DNA from: Aquificota bacterium
GTDB taxonomy: Bacteria; Thermosulfidibacterota; Thermosulfidibacteria; Thermosulfidibacterales; B14-G1
Length of the DNA: 40,623 bases
Assembly: GCA_015486015.1 (NCBI GenBank)
Contig: WFSL01000026.1
Coordinates: 1-40,623 of the forward strand
Direction: 5' to 3'
Below are positions 1 to 7,732 of the stretch, in pieces; positions within the stretch are counted from its first letter, which is position 1, and each line of letters opens with the position of its first letter. Position numbers and translations under genes: made by a program. Below the pieces are notes generated by a model, which had not been told where the DNA came from, did not search any database, and saw nothing but the letters and a program-made list of their open reading frames with translations.

Positions 1-8
1 AACATATA

Positions 9-404
9 TCAAGCAAACGTGATATGATTCCGTTCCGTTAGCTGCGGTTCAAATCTTTCGCACCCGTAAAGCATGCCACATATGCCGGATGCTAAGTCAC
101 AAATGCCAAAGGAATCGTTTAGAGGGTGCCAGTGTGAGCAATGAAGGCATGATCCTTTTTCCCTTTCCCTAACCAGCCGGGTTATCTCTCCTTTGTAGGG
201 CTCGGCCTCTTTCAGGAGAGGAGGGATTAGCTCTCTCCACTCGGGCCTTCGGGGTTTGATGGAGAGGTGGCCGTCATCGGCCATCTCTACCAAGGCAAGG
301 GTGTCAAGGGCATGGAGGTAGCGATCAGGTGGGGGAAGGGCCTTCTCCATTTGGGATATGGTGTGTTCACTCTCTCCGATGGCTCTCAAGGCCTTCCTTA
401 CCAT
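9..404 (-). CDS. Hypothetical protein with C-terminal cysteine cluster, integrative element
   Basis: The 131-residue product has no family I can name. The first 80 residues are mainly helical and charged. The C-terminal third holds CLHCSHWHP, then GICDLASGICGMLYGC and ERFEP, which gives five closely spaced cysteines and suggests a small metal-binding (zinc-ribbon-like) domain. Its ATG at 404 overlaps the stop of the upstream DUF3987 gene by seven bases (ATGGTAA), so the two are probably translationally coupled and work together. Proteins with this kind of cysteine tail often sit behind DUF3987-type genes in mobile elements; that is recollection, not proof. The gene is complete: its stop lies just inside the left edge of the window. 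Confidence 0.6.
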   Translation of the reverse strand: MVRKALRAIGESEHTISQMEKALPPPDRYLHALDTLALVEMADDGHLSIKPRRPEWRELIPPLLKEAEPYKGEITRLVREREKGSCLHCSHWHPLNDSFGICDLASGICGMLYGCERFEPQLTERNHITFA

Positions 405-2494
405 CTGAACCCCTCTTCTCCCTCTTCTTCACTGGCAGGGGGGTGGGGAGGGTGAGGCCCGGCTTCCTCCCCGCTATCGTCGGTGGCGACTCCCCCCATA
501 AGGGACCCATTAGAATCGTCCGCTTTGTCCGCATTGTCCGTATCCCTTGTTTTTAAGTAACTTACGTCCGCTTCTTCGTCCGCCGCTTGTCCGCTTCGTC
601 CGCCATCCTGACTATCCTGGGGCGGACAAGGCGGATTAGGAGCGGATAAAGAATTGCTTGTAAATTCCTTATTTTGTTGGAGTACGGAGAAAGCGGAGAA
701 GGCGGACAACTTTTTAAGGAGTGTAGAAGTAACGATAAGACAGGAGTTATTCCTCAAGTTTGAGTCGTAACGGGTTTTTTGGATCACTAAGTCAAGGCCA
801 AGCTGAGTTTTGAGGTCTTTAATAGCTTGCACGATCTGTCTTGACTTCAACCGAAGCTCCGGCAGTGTCCGGGCGTTATAAGCGTCCCGAATATATGCGA
901 TAGGTAAGCGACCAGCCTTGATTTTTCCCCTTAGAGAGAGGATGGCCTCTACAAGGTCTTTGCCCCCACCTTTTAGCTGCGGCTGATTTCCATAAAGCTC
1001 AACCACACATCGGGCTTGGCCCAGGTAAAAGCGAGCCAGGGATATAGCCTTTCTTATGGTCTCAACCTGGACAACCGGTGTGGGCCCTTGGTCTTTTGCA
1101 ATGGCTTCCAAGGTGTGGATAAGCCCCGCAAGCCTAACGGTGTATGTTACAGTTTTGGGTTTAAAGACGGCCAATTTGTCGGGTAGATAAGGGAGGACCT
1201 TATTTAGGTCTGCGTCGAAGGCCCGGAGTTCAAGCTGGGCTTCTTTGGAGAAGATGGCTTTCACGTTTTCCAGCTTTGTTAGCTTGTCAATGAAGCATTC
1301 CCACTCATTCTGGTTTTCCTCACTCCATGGCACCAGGCTCAGCGGGGGCGGTGGGGTTTGAGTGACGAAGAAAAGAAATCTGGGGACAAGCCCGTTATCA
1401 TAGTTTTCCTGGGTGAACAGGGCTGTCAAAACTTTGGGCTGAACACCCCCCACAATACCCAGCGAGGGCTTATCGATAAAGACGGAATCTCTGCCAATTC
1501 GGTCTGCCTTAACTGGATGGCCCGAGAAAATGGATAACATATGTTCCAGGTCACTTCCTCGGTGCGCTTTGTATTGTCCGAGTCCCCGGAGAAAACCCGA
1601 AAGTTCATCAGCTTCAAGAATTAAGCCGAGAGGAGCCTTGGACAAAACCACCACAATCTTTTCCACTGTGGCATCCTGGAGGTAGAAGCTGGTCAGCCTC
1701 GGCTTGGGGCCTCTTTCTTCGGCCTGGGTGTTTTTCCACTCTTCCAAGGCCCTTTCGTATTCGTCCCAGGCCTGTTTTTGCTTTTTGTGGATAGGAGCCA
1801 TGAGGGCTTCCAGGAGGGGTGTGCTTCCCCAGCCTGGTGGTTTTACGAAAACGGTCCACAAAGCCAGGTGTTCCTCCCACCCATACTTGGGGGAGACCAC
1901 CACCCTCCTCCCTATAACACCACCCAGGACACCCAAGCCCAGGGTCGCCACGGCTTCCTCCGGGACCCCGAGGGATCGGGTAAGCTCCTTCCATAGGTTG
2001 ACAAGGCGCTGGGGGAGGGCTCCCCAGGGGAAGGGGACAACTGGGATTAAATTGTGTGGGTCTGGGAGCTCGTTTTCTTCTGGCTCCTGGGAGCAGGCCT
2101 TCTCCTTCAAGACGGCCTCAAAAACTTCTATGATTTTCTGTGGGCTAGCCTCCTCTAACCATAGTGAGAGTAATGCATAATCTGAGTTCGCCTCCTCAAG
2201 TATCTCCTTGCTACCCACTTCAATTACAGGGATCCCCTCCTTTTCGGCCCATCCCAGAAGGGCCTTTCTCTCGGCTTCCAAGGATCCCCATGTCTCCCCA
2301 TTTTGTGGTTGCACATCTAGGATCACAGATGGATTCAGGTCTTGGGCACACTTCAGGCCCTGAAAGATGTGCCAGGGCCCCCACAATCGGCCGTTCTCTT
2401 TGACAAGATCACCCGGCCAATTTTTTGGCAGGATGGCACCAAGGGATTCGAAGGAGCAAACAACCAGGAATGGGCCTTTATTCGCCACCGACAT
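398..2494 (-). CDS. DUF3987-type (YfjI-like) replication/primase-helicase protein of a mobile element
   Basis: The 698-residue product matches the DUF3987 family, proteins of prophages and integrative elements that resemble the helicase part of primase-helicases. From about residue 160 there is the family pattern: a PFPWGALPQRL entry, a nucleotide-binding loop KPPGWGSTPLLEAL, a Walker B-like LILEADELSGFL, a GHPVKADRIGRDS segment and a GLVPRFLFF arginine-finger-like segment. The Walker A loop reads GWGSTP where GxGKSP or GxGKTP is expected, so the catalytic lysine is missing. The first 150 residues are not recognised; a degenerate TOPRIM fold is possible. The last 100 residues are low-complexity and acidic. 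It lies 10 bp downstream of the HTH gene in the same direction and overlaps the next gene. Likely role: replication or maintenance of the element. Confidence 0.75.
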   Translation of the reverse strand: MSVANKGPFLVVCSFESLGAILPKNWPGDLVKENGRLWGPWHIFQGLKCAQDLNPSVILDVQPQNGETWGSLEAERKALLGWAEKEGIPVIEVGSKEILEEANSDYALLSLWLEEASPQKIIEVFEAVLKEKACSQEPEENELPDPHNLIPVVPFPWGALPQRLVNLWKELTRSLGVPEEAVATLGLGVLGGVIGRRVVVSPKYGWEEHLALWTVFVKPPGWGSTPLLEALMAPIHKKQKQAWDEYERALEEWKNTQAEERGPKPRLTSFYLQDATVEKIVVVLSKAPLGLILEADELSGFLRGLGQYKAHRGSDLEHMLSIFSGHPVKADRIGRDSVFIDKPSLGIVGGVQPKVLTALFTQENYDNGLVPRFLFFVTQTPPPPLSLVPWSEENQNEWECFIDKLTKLENVKAIFSKEAQLELRAFDADLNKVLPYLPDKLAVFKPKTVTYTVRLAGLIHTLEAIAKDQGPTPVVQVETIRKAISLARFYLGQARCVVELYGNQPQLKGGGKDLVEAILSLRGKIKAGRLPIAYIRDAYNARTLPELRLKSRQIVQAIKDLKTQLGLDLVIQKTRYDSNLRNNSCLIVTSTLLKKLSAFSAFSVLQQNKEFTSNSLSAPNPPCPPQDSQDGGRSGQAADEEADVSYLKTRDTDNADKADDSNGSLMGGVATDDSGEEAGPHPPHPPASEEEGEEGFRW

Positions 2495-2504
2495 CTCTCG
2501 ATTC

Positions 2505-2702
2505 CTACTTTGATATTGAAGGGGTTCCGCCTTTGGCTTTTATGGCTTCCAAAACTTCCTCGGGATCAAAGCGGAGAGATTTGCCTAGTTTGTAACCGGG
2601 GATCCGGCCACGGTAGTATTGTAAGCGCACCCAAGTGGTGCCCATCCCAAGGAGACGAGCCATTTCCTTTGCATCCACCATTCTTCTCTCAAACTTGTTC
2701 AT
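2505..2702 (-). CDS. Small HTH (excisionase/MerR-like) DNA-binding protein
   Basis: The 65-residue product is a helix-turn-helix protein of the excisionase (HTH_17) kind. MVDAKEMARLLGMGTTWVRLQYYRGRIPGYKLGKSLRFDPEEVLEAIK is the full domain, split here: the recognition helix lies in GTTWVRLQYYRG and the wing in IPGYKLGKSLRF, followed by the typical DPEEVLEAI. An AAAGGAGG ribosome-binding site sits directly upstream. It is the first gene of the leftward operon with the DUF3987 gene and is divergent from the integrase operon. It may act as excisionase, as repressor of the divergent promoters, or both; the 16-bp inverted repeat at 2725-2740 is the obvious candidate site. Family assignment is firm, exact role is inference. 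Confidence 0.75.
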   Translation of the reverse strand: MNKFERRMVDAKEMARLLGMGTTWVRLQYYRGRIPGYKLGKSLRFDPEEVLEAIKAKGGTPSISK

Positions 2703-2724
2703 GTCAATTTCCTCCTTTTAACTG

Positions 2725-2740
2725 TTATGTCTTGACATAA
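2725..2740. promoter_or_regulatory. Candidate operator: 16-bp inverted repeat in the divergent control region
   Basis: TTATGTC and GACATAA form a perfect 7-bp inverted repeat separated by TT. It lies between the divergent HTH/DUF3987 and integrase operons and covers the -35 hexamer of the rightward promoter. A dimeric regulator, perhaps the adjacent HTH protein, bound here would block that promoter. Symmetry and position are seen directly; the regulator is inferred. Confidence 0.55.
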
Positions 2741-2760
2741 ACTAGTTCTGGCATTACGAT
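2732..2760 (+). promoter_or_regulatory. Sigma70-type promoter of the integrase operon
   Basis: TTGACA (2732-2737), a 17-bp spacer and TACGAT (2755-2760) precede the rightward gene starting at 2791. The -35 box forms part of the inverted repeat at 2725-2740, which implies repression by a protein bound there. Confidence 0.55.
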
Positions 2761-2790
2761 TATCCAGTAGAGACAGAATGGAGAATTTTG

Positions 2791-3693
2791 ATGTTATCGT
2801 TACGCATTAAGGACAAACTCCCGCCCAGAGCCTTAGAAGGGCTGGCTTTCCTATTGAGCTTGCCAAGTAGGGCCCCCCTGCAACTGAAGGAGGGGCCCCT
2901 ATCAGACACCTGGACTCTACGGGGTGAGTTTCTGGTGCCTAAATGGCCTATACGGGATGAGGGTTTGACAGAGGCTTACTTCAGGAGGGTGAAGAGAGAG
3001 GTGGAGAGATTGGCCCGTTATGTAGGCGAGGCTTTGCTTGGGGCTGATATAGTGCTGGATACCTACTATAACTACCCCGGCCCTTCAGCCCAGAGCTTCA
3101 GGATAAGGGTGGCAGTAGGTAGAAGGGAGTTGATAGAGAGGAGACGGGTGTTGAAGCATATGTTTGATCCCCTCTATCGCCTGAAACCCTCTCTCTTCCG
3201 TGAAGACCTTGAGTTTTATCTGATCCCGGACCTTCGCATGTTAGACGCCTCAAAGCTGGAGGAGATACCAGAGTGGAGGCGACTGAAGGAGGCATTGATA
3301 AAGAGTGGGTGTATTGACAACTCTTACCGTTTGACGGTGCCCCGCTTTGAAACCCTGGAGAGAGAGATCAATAGGGCTCTGTCGCCCCTTGAGGTTAGGA
3401 AGTGCGTTGTATGCGGGAAGAGACTTACAAAGCGTCGAAGAACCAAGAGGCTATGTTCCTCTCCCTGTAGGCAAAAGAGAGCACGTGTGAAGAAGAGGTT
3501 GGAAGGGCTATTGGAAGGGCTAGGGATATTGCCCGGAACCGAGCTCACAGAGGAGAAGCTTTCAGAGATTGTGCGCCAAATGAGGAAGGAGGAGAAAAGG
3601 CGAGCAAGCTACACTGATAGGTTTGGGGTAGAACCCAGGCCGGTAGCTAACTGGAGGATATTAATCCGAGATATTTTGGAAGGGGGTAAGTGA
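2791..3693 (+). CDS. Hypothetical protein with CxxC...CxxxC zinc finger, co-transcribed with integrase
   Basis: The 300-residue product is not recognised as a named family. The first 190 residues are a mixed alpha/beta region with many arginines. Near residues 205-226 lies CVVCG, then a basic stretch, then CSSPC followed by RQKRARVKKR; four cysteines in this spacing resemble the zinc finger of CGNR-type proteins and point to nucleic-acid binding. The ATG at 2791 is preferred over the in-frame TTG at 2788 because GGAG lies seven bases upstream of it. The stop overlaps the integrase start (TGATG), so the two genes form one operon under the promoter at 2732-2760. It could be a directionality or regulatory partner of the integrase; there is no direct evidence of function. 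Confidence 0.65.
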   Translation: MLSLRIKDKLPPRALEGLAFLLSLPSRAPLQLKEGPLSDTWTLRGEFLVPKWPIRDEGLTEAYFRRVKREVERLARYVGEALLGADIVLDTYYNYPGPSAQSFRIRVAVGRRELIERRRVLKHMFDPLYRLKPSLFREDLEFYLIPDLRMLDASKLEEIPEWRRLKEALIKSGCIDNSYRLTVPRFETLEREINRALSPLEVRKCVVCGKRLTKRRRTKRLCSSPCRQKRARVKKRLEGLLEGLGILPGTELTEEKLSEIVRQMRKEEKRRASYTDRFGVEPRPVANWRILIRDILEGGK

Positions 3694-4790
3694 TGGCACG
3701 GGTATTTAAGCGTGGCAGGGATTGGTGGATTGATTTTTTAGATGAGGAGGGCCGGCGTCACCGGAAAAAGATCGGTCCCAATTACCGGGTGGCCCAGGAT
3801 GTTCTCCACGACATTCTGGCAAAGGTGGCAAAGGCTGAATACCTGGGGGTGGTGGAGGAGCGGAAAATTGGCTTCACTGATTTTTGCAGGGAATACCTGG
3901 AGAGATACGCCAGAACCCGCCTTTCCCCCAGGTCTTATGAGAGGGAGGAGGGGATCATCAGGAAACACTTTATCCCCTTCTTCAAGGGCTACCTGAAGGC
4001 CATCACCAGGTCTAAGATCGAGGCTTACATGGCCCAGCGCCTGGAAGGGGGTGCCTCACCTACCACTGTGGCCCACGAGTTTAGCCGACTTCGCCACATG
4101 CTCAATTGGGCCGTGGGGCAAGGCTACCTGAAGAGGAGCCCTGCCAAAGGGGTAAAGCCACCTAAGCCTGAACCTGGCCGGCTCCGCTATCTTACCGCCG
4201 AGGAGCTGGCCCGGCTGATGGAGGCCTTAGAACCCTCCTCCCTGATGGAGAACCCTTACAACAAGGGAGACAAGGTGAGCGACCTGGTGAGGGGCTATCT
4301 CAAGCCTCTGGTGATCCTGGCCATCAATACGGGTTGCCGGTTAGGAGAGCTTCTCTCTTTGGAGTGGAAGGACGTTAACCTGAGGGAGAGGTTCATCACC
4401 TTGGAGCACACAAAGAACAATGAGAGGCGCATTGTCCCTTTGAACCAGGAGGCTTATGAGGCCATCAAGGGCCTGCCCAGGAGGATAGACACCGAAAGGC
4501 TCTTTCCCTTTACCCGTCACCAGGTCCATGGTGCCTTTTACAGGGCCGTGAGGAGGGCTGGGATCAAAGATTTTCGCTTTCACGACTTGAGGCATACCTT
4601 CGCTTCTTATCTGGCAATGAGCGGGGCAAATATGAGGACTATCCAGGAGCTTCTGGGCCACAAGGATATGAGAATGACCCTTCGATATTCCCACCTTTCA
4701 CCTGCCCACCTGAAGGAGGCGGTCAATAATTTGAAACTCCCTGGCGAAGATTCTGAGTTGGCACCTATGTGGCACCAGAGAGAATCTTGA
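3693..4790 (+). CDS. Tyrosine recombinase (phage-type integrase)
   Basis: The 365-residue product is a site-specific recombinase that cuts and joins DNA through a tyrosine. It has an N-terminal arm-binding region, a SAM-like core-binding domain (about residues 58-150, with SPTTVAHEFSRLRHMLNWAV) and a catalytic domain. The catalytic residues are present: R216 (TGCRLGE), K241, H297 and R300 (FHDLRHTF), H323 (LLGH) and Y332 (LRYSH). The ATG at 3693 in TGATG is chosen over the GTG at 3690 because the AGGGGG ribosome-binding site is better spaced. The gene ends 32 bp before the 3' end of tRNA-Glu, the usual arrangement for an element that integrates into a tRNA gene. It looks intact and probably mobilises the element to its left. 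Confidence 0.93.
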   Translation: MARVFKRGRDWWIDFLDEEGRRHRKKIGPNYRVAQDVLHDILAKVAKAEYLGVVEERKIGFTDFCREYLERYARTRLSPRSYEREEGIIRKHFIPFFKGYLKAITRSKIEAYMAQRLEGGASPTTVAHEFSRLRHMLNWAVGQGYLKRSPAKGVKPPKPEPGRLRYLTAEELARLMEALEPSSLMENPYNKGDKVSDLVRGYLKPLVILAINTGCRLGELLSLEWKDVNLRERFITLEHTKNNERRIVPLNQEAYEAIKGLPRRIDTERLFPFTRHQVHGAFYRAVRRAGIKDFRFHDLRHTFASYLAMSGANMRTIQELLGHKDMRMTLRYSHLSPAHLKEAVNNLKLPGEDSELAPMWHQRES

Positions 4791-4822
4791 AATCGGCATG
4801 TCTCGTAAGTGCCTAAAAAAAT

Positions 4823-4845
4823 TGGCGGTCCCAAGGGGATTTGAA
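4823..4845. other. Probable chromosomal attachment site (att) at the 3' end of tRNA-Glu
   Basis: The integrase gene ends next to this 3' part of tRNA-Glu (acceptor and T arm). Tyrosine recombinases encoded beside a tRNA usually recombine within that tRNA, and the 3' part is restored by the element. No second copy of this stretch is visible between 1 and 4800, so the partner site should lie left of the window. The placement is inference from context; the exact core is unknown. Confidence 0.4.
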
Positions 4846-4899
4846 CCCCTGTCGCCGACGTGAGAGGCCGGTGTCCTAACCGGGCTAGACGATGGGACC
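4823..4899 (-). tRNA. tRNA-Glu (anticodon CTC)
   Basis: Read on the minus strand, the sequence folds as a full cloverleaf: acceptor stem GGTCCCA paired with TGGGACC, D arm with GTCTAG, anticodon stem CCGGC/GTCGG around CTCTCAC (anticodon CTC), and T arm with GGTTCAAATCC. The CCA end is encoded. It follows tRNA-Gln by three bases and is probably cut from the same transcript. It is the likely target of the neighbouring integrase. Confidence 0.95.
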
Positions 4900-4902
4900 G
4901 CC

Positions 4903-4977
4903 TGGCTGGGAAGGGAGGACTCGAACCTCCATTAGCGGATCCAGAGTCCGCCGTCCTGCCAATTAGACGACTTCCCA
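4903..4977 (-). tRNA. tRNA-Gln (anticodon CTG)
   Basis: On the minus strand the acceptor stem TGGGAAG pairs with CTTCCCA. The D arm contains GTCTAATTGGCAGGAC, the anticodon loop holds CTG within GGACTCTGGATCC, the T arm contains GGTTCGAGTCC, and CCA is encoded. It stands directly upstream of tRNA-Glu and downstream of a good promoter at 4990-5018. Confidence 0.95.
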
Positions 4978-4989
4978 ATAACAAAACAA

Positions 4990-5018
4990 ATGATACCTTC
5001 AACTTTACTTCCCGTCAA
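4990..5018 (-). promoter_or_regulatory. Promoter of the tRNA-Gln/tRNA-Glu transcript
   Basis: On the minus strand TTGACG (5018-5013), a 17-bp spacer and TATCAT (4995-4990) lie 13 bp before the 5' end of mature tRNA-Gln. This is a near-consensus sigma70 promoter for the two-tRNA unit. Confidence 0.6.
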
Positions 5019-5046
5019 TACTTCACATCCTTTGCTCCTTCTCCAG

Positions 5047-5075
5047 TTGTGAGCAATGAGAAAGGGGGTTAATAT
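5047..5075 (+). promoter_or_regulatory. Probable promoter of rtcB
   Basis: TTGTGA (5047-5052), a 17-bp spacer and TAATAT (5070-5075) precede rtcB. The predicted start of transcription is about 5082, just before the AGGGGGG ribosome-binding site, which gives a very short leader. Confidence 0.45.
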
Positions 5076-5092
5076 TTTCTTAGGGGGGTGAG

Positions 5093-6538
5093 ATGACAAC
5101 GCTGAAGAAAATAGATAGCTACCGCTGGATGGTGCCTCAAGACTACAAGCCCGGTATGAGGGTTCCAGGCATCATTTATGCAAAAGAATCTATGATAAAG
5201 GCCATAGAGAAGGACCAATCCGTGGAGCAAGTGGCCAATGCTGCTACCCTCCCTGGCATCATCAAGGCCTCTCTGGCCATGCCAGACATCCACTACGGCT
5301 ACGGCCTGCCTATTGGCGGTGTGGTGGCTACAGATATCTCTAAAGGGGGAGTGATCACCCCTGGGGGGGTAGGCTTCGACATCAATTGCGGGGTGAGGCT
5401 ATTACGTACGGACCTTACCCTTCAAGATGTGGAGGGCCGAATAGAGGGGCTTATAGATGCCTTATTCTCTACAGTGCCCACAGGGGTAGGCTCTAAGGGT
5501 CCCCTAAGGATCAAAGGAACGCAGTATAGGGAGGTCCTGCGTAAAGGAGCGGCTTGGGCCGTAGAGCAGGGTTATGGTTGGCCTGAAGATCTGGAGAACA
5601 CTGAGTCTCAAGGCTGCCTTCCCGGAGCCGATCCATCTCTGGTAAGCAGCAAGGCCCAGGAGAGGGGGAAAGACCAACTGGGGACCCTGGGATCGGGGAA
5701 TCACTTTTTGGAGATCCAGGTGGTTCGGCAGGTCCTCAATGAGCCATTGGCCTCTGTTATGGGCTTAGAAGAAGGCCAGATCACCATCATGATCCACTCA
5801 GGCTCTCGAGGCTTTGGACACCAGGTGTGCACCGACTTCCTCAAGGTGATGGAACGTGCCCTGCAGAAGTACCAGATTCAGGTCCCCGACCGTCAGTTGG
5901 CCTGCGCCCCATACGATTCCCAGGAGGGGCAGGACTATCTGGGCGCCATGGCGTGTGCTGCCAACTATGCATGGGCCAATCGTCAGTGCCTGGCCCATTG
6001 GGCTCGTCAGGCTTTCTCCAAGACCTTCGGCAAAAGTGCTCAAGAGCTAAAAATCGAACAAGTCTATGACGTTGCCCACAACATCGTCAAGATAGAGGAG
6101 CACATCGTGGATGGGGAGAAGTACAAGCTGGCTGTCCACCGTAAAGGGGCAACCCGGGCCTTTCCACCTGGGCATTCCGAACTTCCTGCCCATTATCGAG
6201 AGGTGGGGCAGCCTGTCATTATTCCTGGAGATATGGGAAGAGCGTCTTACGTCCTGGTAGGTACCCATCGGGCCATGGAGGAAACCTTCGGCTCCACCTG
6301 CCACGGGGCGGGCAGGATCCTTTCCCGCCAGGCAGCCAAAAGGGCCCTAAAGGGCAGGTCCATTCAGGAGGAGATTAATAAGTATGGCATCTATGCCCGC
6401 GCATCCAGCAAGGCCACCTTGGTGGAAGAGGTCCCGATGGCCTATAAGGACATAGACGATGTGGTGGAGGTAGTCCATAAGGCGGGCATCGCCCAGTTGG
6501 TGGTGAGACTCCAACCCCTGGGTGTAATCAAAGGTTGA
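5093..6538 (+). CDS. rtcB: RNA ligase RtcB (3'-phosphate/5'-hydroxyl RNA ligase)
   Basis: The 481-residue product is a GTP- and manganese-dependent ligase that joins RNA ends with 2',3'-cyclic phosphate or 3'-phosphate to 5'-hydroxyl ends, used in tRNA splicing in archaea and RNA repair in bacteria. Family motifs are complete: GGVGFDINCGVRLLRTDL, GTLGSGNHFLEIQ, HSGSRGFGHQVC, HRKGATRAFPPG and CHGAGR. The histidine of that last motif is residue 404, the guanylylated residue. Length is as in archaeal and long bacterial RtcB. The start has a strong AGGGGGGTGAG site. There is no archease gene beside it. It converges with the lipoprotein gene and overlaps it by 11 bp. The position next to tRNA genes fits RNA repair but may be chance. 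Confidence 0.97.
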   Translation: MTTLKKIDSYRWMVPQDYKPGMRVPGIIYAKESMIKAIEKDQSVEQVANAATLPGIIKASLAMPDIHYGYGLPIGGVVATDISKGGVITPGGVGFDINCGVRLLRTDLTLQDVEGRIEGLIDALFSTVPTGVGSKGPLRIKGTQYREVLRKGAAWAVEQGYGWPEDLENTESQGCLPGADPSLVSSKAQERGKDQLGTLGSGNHFLEIQVVRQVLNEPLASVMGLEEGQITIMIHSGSRGFGHQVCTDFLKVMERALQKYQIQVPDRQLACAPYDSQEGQDYLGAMACAANYAWANRQCLAHWARQAFSKTFGKSAQELKIEQVYDVAHNIVKIEEHIVDGEKYKLAVHRKGATRAFPPGHSELPAHYREVGQPVIIPGDMGRASYVLVGTHRAMEETFGSTCHGAGRILSRQAAKRALKGRSIQEEINKYGIYARASSKATLVEEVPMAYKDIDDVVEVVHKAGIAQLVVRLQPLGVIKG

Positions 6539-7004
6539 AGGGACAGCCCTTTCGGGCAAAGACCCTCAGAAAGGCTTTTCCATCCCCAATAGGGGCGGAA
6601 ATCCAATAGACAGAGGTGCCCTTAGCAAAGAGGTAGTGCTCCTGGCCCAGTCCCAGGAAGTGAAGAAAGGAAAGGCAACCTATTCTACCCGTAGAGAAGT
6701 GGAAAAAGGGGCTTCCTCCTTTATTCATTTTATTTATCATAAGCTTTACTTGCTGAGAAGCCACCTCCTCGGAAGGTGCCTGTGACACCCATATCATGGC
6801 CCTTTTATTCTCCTCAACATACACAGCGATAGCCCCCTTTACGGCCTGGATCCTCTTACCATGAAGCCTATTGATTTCCCTTAGCGCCTCTTTCCCCTTG
6901 ACAAGCTTCAACAGCCGGTAGCCCTTGATTTCGCCTGGAAAGGACCAGGTAGCAGAACTGCAAGCCGCCACCAAGACAAGGATCACCACCAGGGTCCTCT
7001 TCAT
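6528..7004 (-). CDS. Putative lipoprotein of unknown function
   Basis: The 158-residue product starts with a lipoprotein signal peptide: MKRT, a hydrophobic run and the lipobox VAAC, with cysteine about residue 15. The mature part is soluble and shows alternating beta strands and helices, with IQAVKGAIAVYVEENKRAM in the middle. I do not recognise the family; the layout resembles small lipoproteins that monitor or bind ligands at the membrane. It ends in a convergent 11-bp overlap with rtcB and stands 44 bp downstream of the macrodomain gene on the same strand, so the two may be co-transcribed. Membrane anchoring is well supported; function is unknown. Confidence 0.65.
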   Translation of the reverse strand: MKRTLVVILVLVAACSSATWSFPGEIKGYRLLKLVKGKEALREINRLHGKRIQAVKGAIAVYVEENKRAMIWVSQAPSEEVASQQVKLMINKMNKGGSPFFHFSTGRIGCLSFLHFLGLGQEHYLFAKGTSVYWISAPIGDGKAFLRVFARKGCPFNL

Positions 7005-7048
7005 CTTTTCCCCTCGCCTTATTGGATAATTACCGGGAAGCTGAGACC

Positions 7049-7585
7049 TTACTCCTCCAAGAGCCTCTTTAACACCCCTTCATGAGTATCCAGGTCCTTT
7101 TTTCGATAAAGGACCAAGCGAATGCGCTTAACCGACCTGAGATGGGGAATGGTCTCCAAGATGGCCCTAAACGCCACCACCGCTGCCTCCTCCATGGGGT
7201 AGCCAAAGGCCCCAGTAGAAATGGCAGGAAATGCTATAGACTTGAGGCCCTTTTCATCGGCCAGCTTTAAGGCATTTCTGTAACAGGCAGCCAGCCTCTC
7301 AGCAGGTTGGGCATCTATGCCGTAGACGGGCCCCAAGACATGAATCACAAAGGGATTGGGCAGGTTGTGCCCACTGGTGATCACTGCCTCGCCGGGCTTT
7401 ATGGGAGCCAAGGGACGACACTCCTCCTTCAAGCCTGGACCCGCTGCCCGATGGATAGCCCCTGCTACTCCACCCCCCGGCCTGAGCCAGGCATTAGCAG
7501 CGTTAACGATGGCGTCGAATCCATCCTGTGCCACAATGTTACCCTTCACACATTCCAAGAGCACATCGCCAATCTGCCGCTCCAC
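7049..7585 (-). CDS. Macrodomain protein (ADP-ribose-binding, probable O-acetyl-ADP-ribose deacetylase)
   Basis: The protein is a stand-alone macrodomain, which binds ADP-ribose and typically removes acetyl or ADP-ribosyl groups. Motifs: VKGNIVAQDGFDAIVNAANAWL, GGGVAGAIHRAAGP, AVITSGHNLP, VIHVLGPVYG and FPAISTGAFGYPMEEAA, all characteristic of the MacroD-type fold with the conserved NAAN and GGGVAGAI loops. The GTG at 7585 is preferred (178 residues) because the domain begins just after it and a purine-rich AGGTGGGGG lies upstream; an in-frame TTG at 7633 would add 16 residues. Its start faces murG across a 150-bp divergent gap. The cellular substrate cannot be told from sequence. Confidence 0.9.
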   Translation of the reverse strand: MERQIGDVLLECVKGNIVAQDGFDAIVNAANAWLRPGGGVAGAIHRAAGPGLKEECRPLAPIKPGEAVITSGHNLPNPFVIHVLGPVYGIDAQPAERLAACYRNALKLADEKGLKSIAFPAISTGAFGYPMEEAAVVAFRAILETIPHLRSVKRIRLVLYRKKDLDTHEGVLKRLLEE

Positions 7586-7732
7586 AACACGCCCCCACCT
7601 CTTTGAGGATTCAATTGCAATGTACCGGGCCAAATGTCAAGTAAATCGTTGAAAGGGCTCTCCTCCAAAGTGCTTGTCAACGGCTCCCTATTACGGTACC
7701 ACTAAAATAAATACCCCCCTTATGGAGGAAGA

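Noticed and set aside
1704-2180. 158-codon frame on the plus strand opposite the DUF3987 gene
   Set aside because: It is a shadow of the recognised gene, rich in serine and proline, with no domain.
3768-3782. CGGTCCCAA inside the integrase gene, similar to the tRNA-Glu acceptor end
   Set aside because: Only nine bases match and it lies in coding sequence, so it is no credible second attachment site.
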